DNA of 64,000 nt from Niveispirillum sp. (GTDB taxonomy: Bacteria > Pseudomonadota > Alphaproteobacteria > Azospirillales > Azospirillaceae). Shown here piece by piece: positions 1 through 7,359 of the stretch. Each line of letters begins with the position of its first letter. Within the stretch, counting starts at the first letter, position 1. The notes under the pieces were generated by a model. It was not told the DNA's origin and did not search any database. It was given only the letters and a program-made list of their open reading frames with translations. A program made the translations under genes and the position numbers. The stretch lies in contig NZ_JAGOGJ010000013.1 in the NCBI RefSeq assembly GCF_017996735.1, positions 1-64,000 on the forward strand, given 5' to 3'.

Positions 1-1
1 G

Positions 2-118
2 TACGATCCCGACACCATCGATGAAATCCCGATGCAATACGCCCTCAGCCGCATCGCAAACCGCAGAAACGCTGCCGCTAAACGCCTCAAAAACAAAAAA
101 GACGCGGGGAACAGCTGA
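2..118 (+). CDS. C-terminal end of an unidentified protein (5' truncated by window edge)
   Basis: A reading frame is open from the window edge to a TGA at 116-118 and gives 38 residues. The tail is rich in Lys, Arg and Asn and uses AAA, AAC and GCT codons that are rare in the neighbouring genes. The start lies outside the window. I do not recognise the family; the composition is compatible with a gene of foreign (for example phage) origin, but that is a guess. Confidence 0.45.
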   Translation, partial: YDPDTIDEIPMQYALSRIANRRNAAAKRLKNKKDAGNS

Positions 119-316
119 CGCTTACCATTTCCCCGACCATTCGGAGTTTGCCCCCCGGGATCTCTGAAACCTCCTCCCGTTTTGCGTTTCATGATGTTGC
201 ACAGGCCGGAGCCGGCCCTGTCCGGTCTCCGAATTCCCCGATCTCCGAACGGGGTTGACGTCGCCTTAACCAGTCCCTCCAATGGCAGCCTGCTCCCCGA
301 TCCAGGCCCTGCCCCC

Positions 317-1498
317 ATGTTCACCCGTCCCGCCGATCCCGCCCCCCATGCCCGCGCCGGGGCCGAAGCCTTGAAGCGGGGGGATTTTCCCGGGGCGAAG
401 GCGGGGTTCGGGCAGGCGGTGGCGCTGGGCGCGGCGGACCTGGGCACCTGGCTGGGGCTGGCCTATGGCTGCCGGGGCGTGGGTGACGCGGCGGGCATGG
501 TGACCGCGCTCGACCGGGTGCTGGCGCTGGACCCGCGCAATGTGCGGGCGCTGATCCTGAAGGGTGACCATTTCGGGGCCAACGGCGACCACAAGGCCGC
601 CACCTCTTTCTATAACAATGCCCTGCGTGCGGCCCCGCCGGCGGCACAATTGCCGCCCGATCTGGTGGCGGAACTGCGGCGGGTACAGGCGGCGACCCAG
701 GATTACGCAACGCGGTTCGAGGCGCATCTGCTGTCCAGCCTGGAACAGGCCGGGTTCGGGGCGGAGATGGGAACGGGTCGTTTCGGCCGGTCCCTGGACA
801 TCTTGTTCGGACGCCGACAGGTTTATTACCAGCAGCCGCAGGCCTATCTGTTCCCGGAATTGCCGCAGGTACAGTTCTACGACCGTGACGCCTTCCCCTG
901 GCTGGCGGGGCTGGAGGCGCAGACCGATGCCATCCGCCAGGAATTGCGGACCGTGATGAAGGGGCCGGACGCGTTTCAGCCCTATCTGGAGGCAAGCCCC
1001 AACCGGGCCCAGGTGGACCGGTCCGGCCTGCGCGGCAGCCGGAACTGGAGCGCCTTCTATCTCTGGAAAAACGGGGAGGCGCAGGAGGACAATATCGCCC
1101 GCTGCCCCGCCACGGCGGCGGCGCTGGCGGGCATACCGCTGACCGGTATCCGCGGCCGGGCGCCATCGGTCCTGTTCTCCCTGCTGACGCCGGGCACGCA
1201 TATCCCGGCCCATACGGGCTTTGTGAATACCCGCCTGATCTGCCACCTGCCCCTGATCGTGCCCGGCCCATGCCGGTTCCGGGTGGGGAACGAGGTGCGG
1301 GAATGGCGGGAGGGGCAGGCCTGGGTCTTCGACGATACCATCGAACATGAGGCGTGGAACGACAGTGACCAGACGCGCGTGGTCCTGCTGTTCGATGTCT
1401 GGCGCCCGGAACTGACGCTGGCAGAGCGGGAGATGGTGTCCGCCATGCTGACCGCCATCGATGATTACGGCGCCGGGGCCGGCGACTGGGGCAACTGA
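317..1498 (+). CDS. Aspartyl/asparaginyl beta-hydroxylase-like protein with N-terminal TPR region
   Basis: 393 residues from the ATG at 317. The N-terminal ~100 residues look like TPR repeats (the stretch VLALDPRNVRALILKGDHF is typical). The C-terminal half matches the aspartyl/asparaginyl beta-hydroxylase fold, an Fe(II)/2-oxoglutarate dioxygenase family. It has the HTGFVNTRLICHLPL segment and the later DDTIEHEAWN segment, whose histidines would bind iron. A longer frame reaches back to ATG/TTG codons at 182-194, but the extra 45 residues are low-complexity and Pro/Ser-rich, so I prefer 317. Neither start has a clear ribosome binding site. Substrate unknown. It is followed 46 bp downstream by a GST gene. 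Confidence 0.8.
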   Translation: MFTRPADPAPHARAGAEALKRGDFPGAKAGFGQAVALGAADLGTWLGLAYGCRGVGDAAGMVTALDRVLALDPRNVRALILKGDHFGANGDHKAATSFYNNALRAAPPAAQLPPDLVAELRRVQAATQDYATRFEAHLLSSLEQAGFGAEMGTGRFGRSLDILFGRRQVYYQQPQAYLFPELPQVQFYDRDAFPWLAGLEAQTDAIRQELRTVMKGPDAFQPYLEASPNRAQVDRSGLRGSRNWSAFYLWKNGEAQEDNIARCPATAAALAGIPLTGIRGRAPSVLFSLLTPGTHIPAHTGFVNTRLICHLPLIVPGPCRFRVGNEVREWREGQAWVFDDTIEHEAWNDSDQTRVVLLFDVWRPELTLAEREMVSAMLTAIDDYGAGAGDWGN

Positions 1499-1544
1499 CC
1501 CCGGCCGGTCCGGCACCGGAAAACGAGAAACAGGAGGCCCGCCC

Positions 1545-2156
1545 ATGCTGCTTTATGATGATGCCATCGCCCCCACCCCGCGCCGGGTGCGTATGTTCCT
1601 GGCGGAAAAGGGCGTGGAGATCCCGCGTCAGGCCGTGACCATCGGCAAGGGGGAACATCTGTCCCCCGATTACCGTGCCCTGGTGCCCAACGCCCGCGTG
1701 CCGGCCCTGGCGCTGGATGACGGGACGGTGATCTGCGAAAGCGTGGCCATCTGCCGCTATATCGAGGACCTGTATCCCGACCCCAACCTGATGGGCGCGG
1801 ATGCCAAGGAACGCGCGGTCATCGAGATGTGGCAGCGGCGCATGGAATTCGAACTGCTGCTGCCCTTCGCGTCCGTGTTCCGCCACACCCATCCCAAGAT
1901 GGCGGCGCTGGAACAGCAGGTCCCCGCCTATGCCGCGATACAGAAGCCGCAGGCGGAAAAGCGTCTGGCGCTGCTGGACCGTGATCTGGGGGTGACACGC
2001 TTCGTGGCGGGCGACCGTTTCACCATCGCCGATATCACGGCCTTCACCACCCTGGCCTTCTTCCCCCGGCTCTGCGGCATCGCGCTGGGCGACCATCTGC
2101 CCCATGTCACCCGCTGGATGGCGGAAGTGACGGCACGGCCCAGTGCCGCCGCCTGA
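1545..2156 (+). CDS. Glutathione S-transferase family protein
   Basis: 203 residues. The N-terminal thioredoxin-like domain starts MLLYDDAIAPTPRRVRMFLAEKG, and the conserved ES pair (VICESVAICRYIEDLYP) would hold the gamma-glutamyl part of glutathione. The C-terminal all-helical domain includes the FTIADITAFTTLAF segment typical of GSTs. The ATG at 1545 has a good AGGAGG-type ribosome binding site (caggaggcccgccc). A frame extends upstream to 1461 but without a better start. The cytosolic substrate is unknown; detoxification or stress roles are usual for the family. Confidence 0.88.
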   Translation: MLLYDDAIAPTPRRVRMFLAEKGVEIPRQAVTIGKGEHLSPDYRALVPNARVPALALDDGTVICESVAICRYIEDLYPDPNLMGADAKERAVIEMWQRRMEFELLLPFASVFRHTHPKMAALEQQVPAYAAIQKPQAEKRLALLDRDLGVTRFVAGDRFTIADITAFTTLAFFPRLCGIALGDHLPHVTRWMAEVTARPSAAA

Positions 2157-2320
2157 CCACCCCTATCCGGGTATGTCTATCGAACAGGTCCTTGAAATGA
2201 GGCGATAATTCGCCCCCACTAAAGGCATTTTCTTAACGACTTCCCGCTAGACATTGATAATCATCGCCTTTAGCTTGGCGGGAAAGCGGGACATCTGGTG
2301 ATCTTGAAGGGGGTTGGGGC

Positions 2321-3580
2321 ATGGCGTTCACGACGATCTGGCGGCGTTCGACGGCCCAATCCCGCAAATTGGCAACAGTTGTCGCCATGGCCGCCCTGGT
2401 CGCCATCGCCACCCCGGTTGCGGCACTGGCCAAATACGCCTCGATCATCATCGATGCCAAGACCGGGGAAGTCCTGCACGAGGCCAGCGCCGACACGCGC
2501 AATTTCCCGGCCAGCATGACCAAGATGATGACCCTGCATCTGGTCTTCGACGCGCTGAACACCGGCAAGATCCGCTTGAACCAGCAATTGCCCGTGTCGC
2601 GCCATGCCTCCACCATGGAACCCAGCAAGCTGGGCCTGCAGCCCGGCGACAGCATCACCACCGAACAGTGCATCCAGGCCCTGGTGACCAAGTCGGCCAA
2701 TGACTGTGCCGTGGTCCTGGCCGAGGCGCTGGGCGGCTCCGAGCCGAACTTCGCCCGCATGATGACGGACCGTGCGCGCCAGTTGGGCATGACCCGTACC
2801 ACCTTCCGCAATGCCTCGGGCCTGCCCAATGCCGGTCAGCTTTCCACGGCGCGCGATTTCGCGCGGCTGGCACAGAGCCTGATCTATGATCATTCCAAGT
2901 ATTATTCCTACTTCTCGGCCAGTTCCTTCACCTACAAGGGTGTGGTTCATCGCAACCATAACCGGCTGATGGCCCGGTATGAGGGGATGGACGGGCTGAA
3001 GACCGGCTATATCCGTGCGTCCGGCTTCAATCTGGCGGCCTCGGCCGTGCGCGACGGGCGCCGCCTGATCGGCGTCGTGTTCGGCGGACAGACGGGCACC
3101 TGGCGCGACAACCACATGGCCGACCTGCTGGACGATGCCTTCATGGGCAAGCGTGAAGCGCCGATGCTGGTGGCCAGCAACCAGTCGAAGCCGGCCAAGA
3201 CCAAGGTCCGGGCCAAGCAGACGGCCCCGGAAACCATGGTCGCCGCCGTGTCGGACAGCATCATCGGCACCGCCAATGCCGCCCCGGCCGTCGCCACCGC
3301 CGGCAGCGTCCCCGTCTCGCGCGCCAATGGTAGCTGGGCCATCCAGGTCGGCGCCTTCAATGACAAGGCGCAGAGCCAGCGCGCCGTCAACCAGGCCACG
3401 CAGAAGGCCGGCACCCTGCTGGACAGCGCCACCCCGCACCTGATGGAAGTGTCGACCACCAAGGGCACCCTGTACCGCGCCCGCCTGACCGGCCTGGATG
3501 AAAAGACCGCGCGCCGCGCCTGCGCACAATTGTCGAAGTCGGGTCAGAAATGCCTGACCCTGCCGCCCGCCGGTCTCTGA
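2321..3580 (+). CDS. D-alanyl-D-alanine carboxypeptidase (S11, PBP5-like) with C-terminal SPOR domain
   Basis: 419 residues. After a signal sequence/TM segment (residues ~17-37) comes an S11 transpeptidase fold with all three catalytic motifs: S65-M-T-K68, S125-A-N127 and K227-T-G. These enzymes trim the terminal D-Ala from peptidoglycan pentapeptides in the periplasm. A linker with many Lys and Ala leads to a SPOR domain at roughly residues 342-415 (WAIQVGAFNDKAQSQRAV), which would bind denuded glycan at division sites. The gene is monocistronic and followed by a strong terminator at 3606. Family members include DacA/DacC/DacF; the exact paralogue cannot be assigned. Confidence 0.92.
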   Translation: MAFTTIWRRSTAQSRKLATVVAMAALVAIATPVAALAKYASIIIDAKTGEVLHEASADTRNFPASMTKMMTLHLVFDALNTGKIRLNQQLPVSRHASTMEPSKLGLQPGDSITTEQCIQALVTKSANDCAVVLAEALGGSEPNFARMMTDRARQLGMTRTTFRNASGLPNAGQLSTARDFARLAQSLIYDHSKYYSYFSASSFTYKGVVHRNHNRLMARYEGMDGLKTGYIRASGFNLAASAVRDGRRLIGVVFGGQTGTWRDNHMADLLDDAFMGKREAPMLVASNQSKPAKTKVRAKQTAPETMVAAVSDSIIGTANAAPAVATAGSVPVSRANGSWAIQVGAFNDKAQSQRAVNQATQKAGTLLDSATPHLMEVSTTKGTLYRARLTGLDEKTARRACAQLSKSGQKCLTLPPAGL

Positions 3581-3605
3581 CCCCCGTTTTGCTTCCCAGG
3601 ATTTG

Positions 3606-3635
3606 ACGGCCCGCCCCCCGGGCGGGCCGTTTTTT
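3606..3635 (+). terminator. Rho-independent terminator after the D,D-carboxypeptidase gene
   Basis: 11-bp perfect stem (acggcccgccc / gggcgggccgt) with a 3-nt loop followed by six T, 25 bp after the stop codon at 3580. Confidence 0.92.
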
Positions 3636-3719
3636 ATTGCACCGGCGCCCACCGCCTTGACGGCGGCGGGGACTCGTCATAGAGCAGATTTGTTAACCAA
3701 TCTGCGGATCGGGACGGGC

Positions 3720-4442
3720 ATGAGCACACAGACGATCGCCATCGTCGAGGATGATGGCGACCTTCGGGAAATGCTGGCGACGTTTTTGGGGGGACATGGG
3801 TTCACCATCCTGTCCGCCCCCGATGGCGCCCGTTTCCGGGCACAGATGGCGGCGGGCCGGCCCGATCTGGTGATCCTGGATATCGGCCTGCCCGACGATC
3901 ACGGTTACCGCATCATGGAATGGATGCATGAACGCGGGGCCGATTGTCCGCCCATCATCATCGTGACCGGCGCCAGCAGCCCGCGCGACCGTATCACCGG
4001 GCTGGACCTGGGGGCCGATGATTATGTGTGCAAGCCCTTCGACCTCGGCGAATTGCTGTCCCGTGTGCGGGCCGTGCTGCGCCGTACCGCCCCCCGCCCG
4101 GAACCGGCGGCAGCGCCGTCCGACCTGCATATCCGTTTCGGTCCCTGGTTGCTGAAGCGGGACGACCGGGTGCTGGTGCATGAACCGGACGGGCGGACGG
4201 TGGATCTGACCGCCATGGAATTCGACCTGCTCTGCGTCATGGCCCAGCGGCCCCATCAGGTGTTGAGCCGGGACGAGTTGCTGCTGTTGGCCCATACGCG
4301 CAAGGCCGAACCGTTCGACCGCGCCATCGACGTGCGGATCACCCGCCTGCGCAAGAAGATCGAGATCAACCCCAACCATCCCGGCTATATTCGCACCATC
4401 CGCGGCACGGGCTATATGTTTCACCCGGAAGGGCTGGTCTGA
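3720..4442 (+). CDS. OmpR/PhoB-family response regulator (orphan)
   Basis: 240 residues. The receiver domain has the acidic pair in VEDDGD, the phospho-acceptor D54 (VILDIGLP), Thr in VTGASS and Lys in DDYVCKPF. A winged-helix DNA-binding domain follows (residues ~135-235, ending RKKIEINPNHPGYIRTIRGTGYMF). The start at 3720 was chosen because the receiver domain begins there; an upstream in-frame extension to 3603 overlaps the terminator. No histidine kinase is adjacent, and the next gene is convergent with an 11-bp gap, so the partner kinase is encoded elsewhere. Confidence 0.92.
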   Translation: MSTQTIAIVEDDGDLREMLATFLGGHGFTILSAPDGARFRAQMAAGRPDLVILDIGLPDDHGYRIMEWMHERGADCPPIIIVTGASSPRDRITGLDLGADDYVCKPFDLGELLSRVRAVLRRTAPRPEPAAAPSDLHIRFGPWLLKRDDRVLVHEPDGRTVDLTAMEFDLLCVMAQRPHQVLSRDELLLLAHTRKAEPFDRAIDVRITRLRKKIEINPNHPGYIRTIRGTGYMFHPEGLV

Positions 4443-4453
4443 CGCCAGCGGGG

Positions 4454-5242
4454 TCAGTTCCGGGGGGAAGCGCCGCCCAGCGCACCGTCAACCGCCGGGA
4501 TCAGTTGATCAAGTTCGACCGGTATGTCGCTGGAGATGGCCGCCATGGCGAAGGCATCCCCACGCCAGAGGCCCACCTCCAACCCCTGAAACTCCTCCAG
4601 CACGGGGGTCTCCGGCGCCAGCGCCTCGTCCGGGGCCAGCGACAGGGTCAAGCGGCGGCCGATCGCATCCTCATATAAAAGCTGTCCGGCCGCCCCCTCG
4701 TCCGTGCCCAGCACCCGGGCACCGACCAGCACCAGCCCCAGCCGGCGCAGATCCGGGATGGCCACCTTCTCCCCCAGCTTGGCCGTCAGCCAGCGCCGGA
4801 TTTCGTCCGGTTTTGTACCGGGGATTTCCACCGGCCGGGTCGGGTCATTGGCGAAGATCTCGTGTGCATCCAGCGCCTGCTGGGCATAGTCGGGCAGGCT
4901 GGCGAAAACGGGGCGCCGCAAAAGGTCGTTGGCCCCCCACCCCACCGCCACCAGCAACACGGTGGCCGCCACGCGCGACAGGCGCTGCCGCCACAGTCCC
5001 CATCGCAGGGCCTGTTCCAGATCCCGCACCAGCGTACCCGACAGGACCGGCCAGGCCGGTTCCGCGGCGGCGGCGGCCAGGGCCAATTGTTGCTCGGCAT
5101 AGCGGGCCAGCCGTTCATGTGCGGCGGGATTGTCCAGCAGCCAGGCACGGACCAGAACCTCGCGCGCGGGCTCCAGTTCTCCGTCGAGGAAGGCGTGCAG
5201 GTCGCTTTCCTCGATCCCGTCCGGCATCGTTTCATCGGCCAT
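4454..5242 (-). CDS. Membrane anti-sigma factor paired with the upstream ECF sigma factor
   Basis: 262 residues. The short N-terminal cytoplasmic segment (IEESDLHAFLDGELEP...AHERLARYAEQQLAL) resembles the sigma-binding helix region of anti-sigma factors. A single membrane segment (~residues 90-110, ATVLLVAVGWGAND) and a ~150-residue periplasmic domain follow. The zinc-binding HxxxCxxC motif of ZAS proteins is absent. The ATG lies 11 bp inside the sigma gene, with an AAGGGGGG ribosome binding site, so the two are translationally coupled. The role is inferred from this context and from the domain layout; the inducing signal is unknown. Confidence 0.82.
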   Translation of the reverse strand: MADETMPDGIEESDLHAFLDGELEPAREVLVRAWLLDNPAAHERLARYAEQQLALAAAAAEPAWPVLSGTLVRDLEQALRWGLWRQRLSRVAATVLLVAVGWGANDLLRRPVFASLPDYAQQALDAHEIFANDPTRPVEIPGTKPDEIRRWLTAKLGEKVAIPDLRRLGLVLVGARVLGTDEGAAGQLLYEDAIGRRLTLSLAPDEALAPETPVLEEFQGLEVGLWRGDAFAMAAISSDIPVELDQLIPAVDGALGGASPRN

Positions 5243-5798
5243 TTTTGCCCCCCTTCAACAGGCGCAGCGACGCGGTCTTCGCTTTGCCCCCCGTCTCGGC
5301 CGAGCGGTCCTCCCCCTCCAGCGCGCGGCGCAGGGCTTCCCGTCCCCGTGCGATGCGCGACATGAAGGTGCCGATGGGAATGCCCAGGCGCTTGGCCGCC
5401 TCGTCATATTTCAAATCTTCGACCGCCACCATCAGGATGGCCTGGCGCTGCCCCTCGGGCAGGGCCTCCAAGTGGGTCACGACCCGCGTGGCCTCCACCC
5501 GTGCCAACTGGTCGGGCGGCTGGGCCGGCTCCAGAAGTTCATCTTCCAGGCTGCCGACATTGCGCTGGCGCACCTGCTGCCGGCGGCGCCGGCTGATATG
5601 GGTGGTATAGAGGATGCGGAACAACCAGGCTTTCAGGTCACTGCCCGGCCGCCATTGGGTCGCCGACGCCACCGCCTTGGCCAGGCAATCCTGCAACAAA
5701 TCCTCCGCCTCGTCCGCCGACCGGGTCAGCACGAAGGCGTAGCGGCGCAGCGCCGTCAGGTGCAGGGTCAGTTCCTGGTGGAAGGGATCATCATGCAT
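5232..5798 (-). CDS. ECF (group 4) RNA polymerase sigma factor
   Basis: 188 residues. Region 2 covers the N-terminal half (ADEAEDLLQDCLAKAV, then DLKAWLFRILYTTHISRRRR). Region 4 covers residues ~105-165 (LPEGQRQAILMVAVEDLKYDEAAKRLG and the recognition helix GTFMSRIARGREALRR). There is no region 1 or 3, as usual for ECF factors. It is the first gene of a two-gene unit with its anti-sigma factor. A 14-bp perfect inverted repeat sits 5 bp in front of the start codon (see 5804-5840). The ATG at 5798 is followed by a second possible ATG two codons on. Confidence 0.9.
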   Translation of the reverse strand: MHDDPFHQELTLHLTALRRYAFVLTRSADEAEDLLQDCLAKAVASATQWRPGSDLKAWLFRILYTTHISRRRRQQVRQRNVGSLEDELLEPAQPPDQLARVEATRVVTHLEALPEGQRQAILMVAVEDLKYDEAAKRLGIPIGTFMSRIARGREALRRALEGEDRSAETGGKAKTASLRLLKGGKNGR

Positions 5799-5803
5799 CG
5801 GGG

Positions 5804-5840
5804 TCTCGTCCGCGTTTCACCAGGATAAACGCGGACGAGA
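5804..5840 (-). promoter_or_regulatory. 14-bp perfect inverted repeat at the ECF sigma start (operator or RBS hairpin)
   Basis: The arms tctcgtccgcgttt (5804-5817) and aaacgcggacgaga (5827-5840) are perfect complements with a 9-nt loop. On the minus strand the proximal arm contains GGACGAG, the only plausible ribosome binding site of the sigma gene. An ECF-type promoter candidate GGGATG-N16-CGTTTA (5853 to 5826, minus strand) overlaps the distal arm. If that promoter is real, the repeat is better read as a DNA operator over the transcription start. Confidence 0.6.
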
Positions 5841-5898
5841 TGTTTTTCATCCCCGGGAATTTACGGCGACGCGGCGGACAGGTGAAGGGCGCAACAGG

Positions 5899-7032
5899 TC
5901 ACCCCCGCTTCGCCGCCCCGCGCAATGACGCCGCGATGGCCTCCCGCAATGGCTTGGCCTGGAAGGCATCGTCATAGGGGCAGCAGCGCTGGGATTTCTT
6001 GTCGGCGCGTGGGGTGACGCCCTGCAGCCAGGAAAACTTGTCGACCATGCCCCAGGCCAGCACGTCGCCAGTCTGCTTATAGGACAGCATCATGTCCAGA
6101 TAGGCACGGGCATAATCGGCAACACCCCGGTCGCGGGCGGCGATGTCAGCGGGCAGGCCCTTGTCATTCACGTCGAATTCGGTGATCAACAGATCATAGC
6201 CCATGCCCACCACCTCATCGATGAAGCGGCGCCACGCCGCCTCCTCATATGTGGGGCCGCCTTCTACCACCATGATATGCGATTGCACGCCGAGCGCATC
6301 GACGGGCGTGCCGCGCTTGCGGAAGCCTTCCAGCAGGCGCAGCACACCGTCGCGATGCTTGGCATGGCCGGGTTCCCAGCTCATGTAATCATTATAGACA
6401 AGCTGACCCTGGGGCAGTACCTCACGCGCCTTGTGGAAGGTGATGTCCAGCACCTTTTCCGCCGGGACATGGCGGGTGAAAGCCGTTTCCCGCATCAGAC
6501 CGGTATCGGCGTCCACCGCCTCATTCACCACGTCCCAGGAGGTGATTCGGTCCTTGTAGGAACCGGCCACCATAGCGACATGGTCGGTCAACATCTTCTC
6601 CACGCCCTTGACAGGGTCGGGGCCGAAATCATGACTATTCAGCCAGTTCGGCAGCCATCTCACATGATGCCAGAGCAGCGTGTGCCCCCGGAAAGCCAGG
6701 TTCTTCTCCTTGGCGAAGGCCAGCAGCCGTTCGGCCGCATCAAAGGTGAAGACATCGGCCGACGGGCGCAACGCACCCCATTTCAACTCGTTCTCCGGCA
6801 CCAGCAGCCCGCATTCAGCCACCAGCAGGTCGCGATAGGCGGGATCGGCAAAGGACCCGGTCAGGGTGCCCGGCCGCCCCGTCCCCACGCATGATCCGAA
6901 GCGCCGGCCCGTCGCCTTGGCCAGATCGTTCAGCGAGGGACCGGGCGCGGCGGCGAAGGCCGGCAGCGACAGGCCAGCGGACGCGGCCAGCGCGGCCGAC
7001 AGGATGTGGCGCCGGGACAGGCGGGGATTCAT
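5899..7032 (-). CDS. Endo-1,4-beta-xylanase, glycoside hydrolase family 10, Tat-type signal
   Basis: 377 residues. Twin-arginine signal (SRRHILSAALAASAG) followed by a complete GH10 barrel. The acid/base is E171 (SWDVVNE) and the nucleophile is E285 (LLITEFDVND); NELKWGALRP and GHTLLWHH are further GH10 signatures. The enzyme cleaves internal beta-1,4 bonds of xylan, here probably in the periplasm. A LacI-type operator (7058-7071) lies 25 bp upstream of the start. It is the last gene of the leftward block that begins with the GntR regulator, but repeat A and a terminator separate it from the TonB receptor gene, so it has its own promoter. Confidence 0.94.
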   Translation of the reverse strand: MNPRLSRRHILSAALAASAGLSLPAFAAAPGPSLNDLAKATGRRFGSCVGTGRPGTLTGSFADPAYRDLLVAECGLLVPENELKWGALRPSADVFTFDAAERLLAFAKEKNLAFRGHTLLWHHVRWLPNWLNSHDFGPDPVKGVEKMLTDHVAMVAGSYKDRITSWDVVNEAVDADTGLMRETAFTRHVPAEKVLDITFHKAREVLPQGQLVYNDYMSWEPGHAKHRDGVLRLLEGFRKRGTPVDALGVQSHIMVVEGGPTYEEAAWRRFIDEVVGMGYDLLITEFDVNDKGLPADIAARDRGVADYARAYLDMMLSYKQTGDVLAWGMVDKFSWLQGVTPRADKKSQRCCPYDDAFQAKPLREAIAASLRGAAKRG

Positions 7033-7057
7033 GGGGCATCTCCCTGGGTCTGATTAT

Positions 7058-7071
7058 TGTTAGCGGTATCA
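7058..7071. promoter_or_regulatory. LacI-type operator, site 1 (GH10 xylanase)
   Basis: TGTTAGCGGTATCA, an imperfect 14-bp palindrome with the central CG typical of LacI-family sites, 25 bp upstream of the xylanase start. It is one of five near-identical sites in the locus. Confidence 0.72.
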
Positions 7072-7120
7072 TATCAGGGTGGGACGCAGGGGGAAACGGG
7101 GTTGTTGGGGGGCGGTCGCT

Positions 7121-7272
7121 CCCTCACCCTCCCAAGCCCACCAGGGCTTGGGCCCTCCCTCTCCCACCTTGTGGGCGAGGGGCGTAACAGGACGTCGCGT
7201 TAATTTCACCCCTCGTCCACGAACGTGGGAGAGGGACGGGCCCGTTGGCGTCAGCCAATGGGAGGGTGAGGG
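7121..7272. repeat. Intergenic palindromic repeat, copy A
   Basis: About 150 bp bounded by CCCTCACCCT and its reverse complement AGGGTGAGGG. It has three nested stem-loop blocks: an outer block with a variable tip (cccaagcccaccagggcttggg), a CCCTCTCCCACCTTGTGGG block, and a mirrored block. It lies between the 3' end of the TonB receptor gene and the start of the xylanase gene. It is non-coding, and similar copies occur at 11931, 18479, 26033 and 27683. Confidence 0.85.
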
Positions 7273-7276
7273 TGCC

Positions 7277-7310
7277 CAAAAAAAGAAAGCGGCCCGCCGG
7301 AACGGGCCGC
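7277..7310 (-). terminator. Rho-independent terminator of the TonB receptor gene
   Basis: Read on the minus strand: stem gcggcccg / cgggccgc with a 6-nt loop, then TTTCTTTTTTT, about 50 bp after the receptor stop codon at 7360. Confidence 0.85.
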
Positions 7311-7359
7311 CAGTCGGGTCAGCATCGGGGAAGTCAGCCGACCCTGGAGGGGAGGAAGG

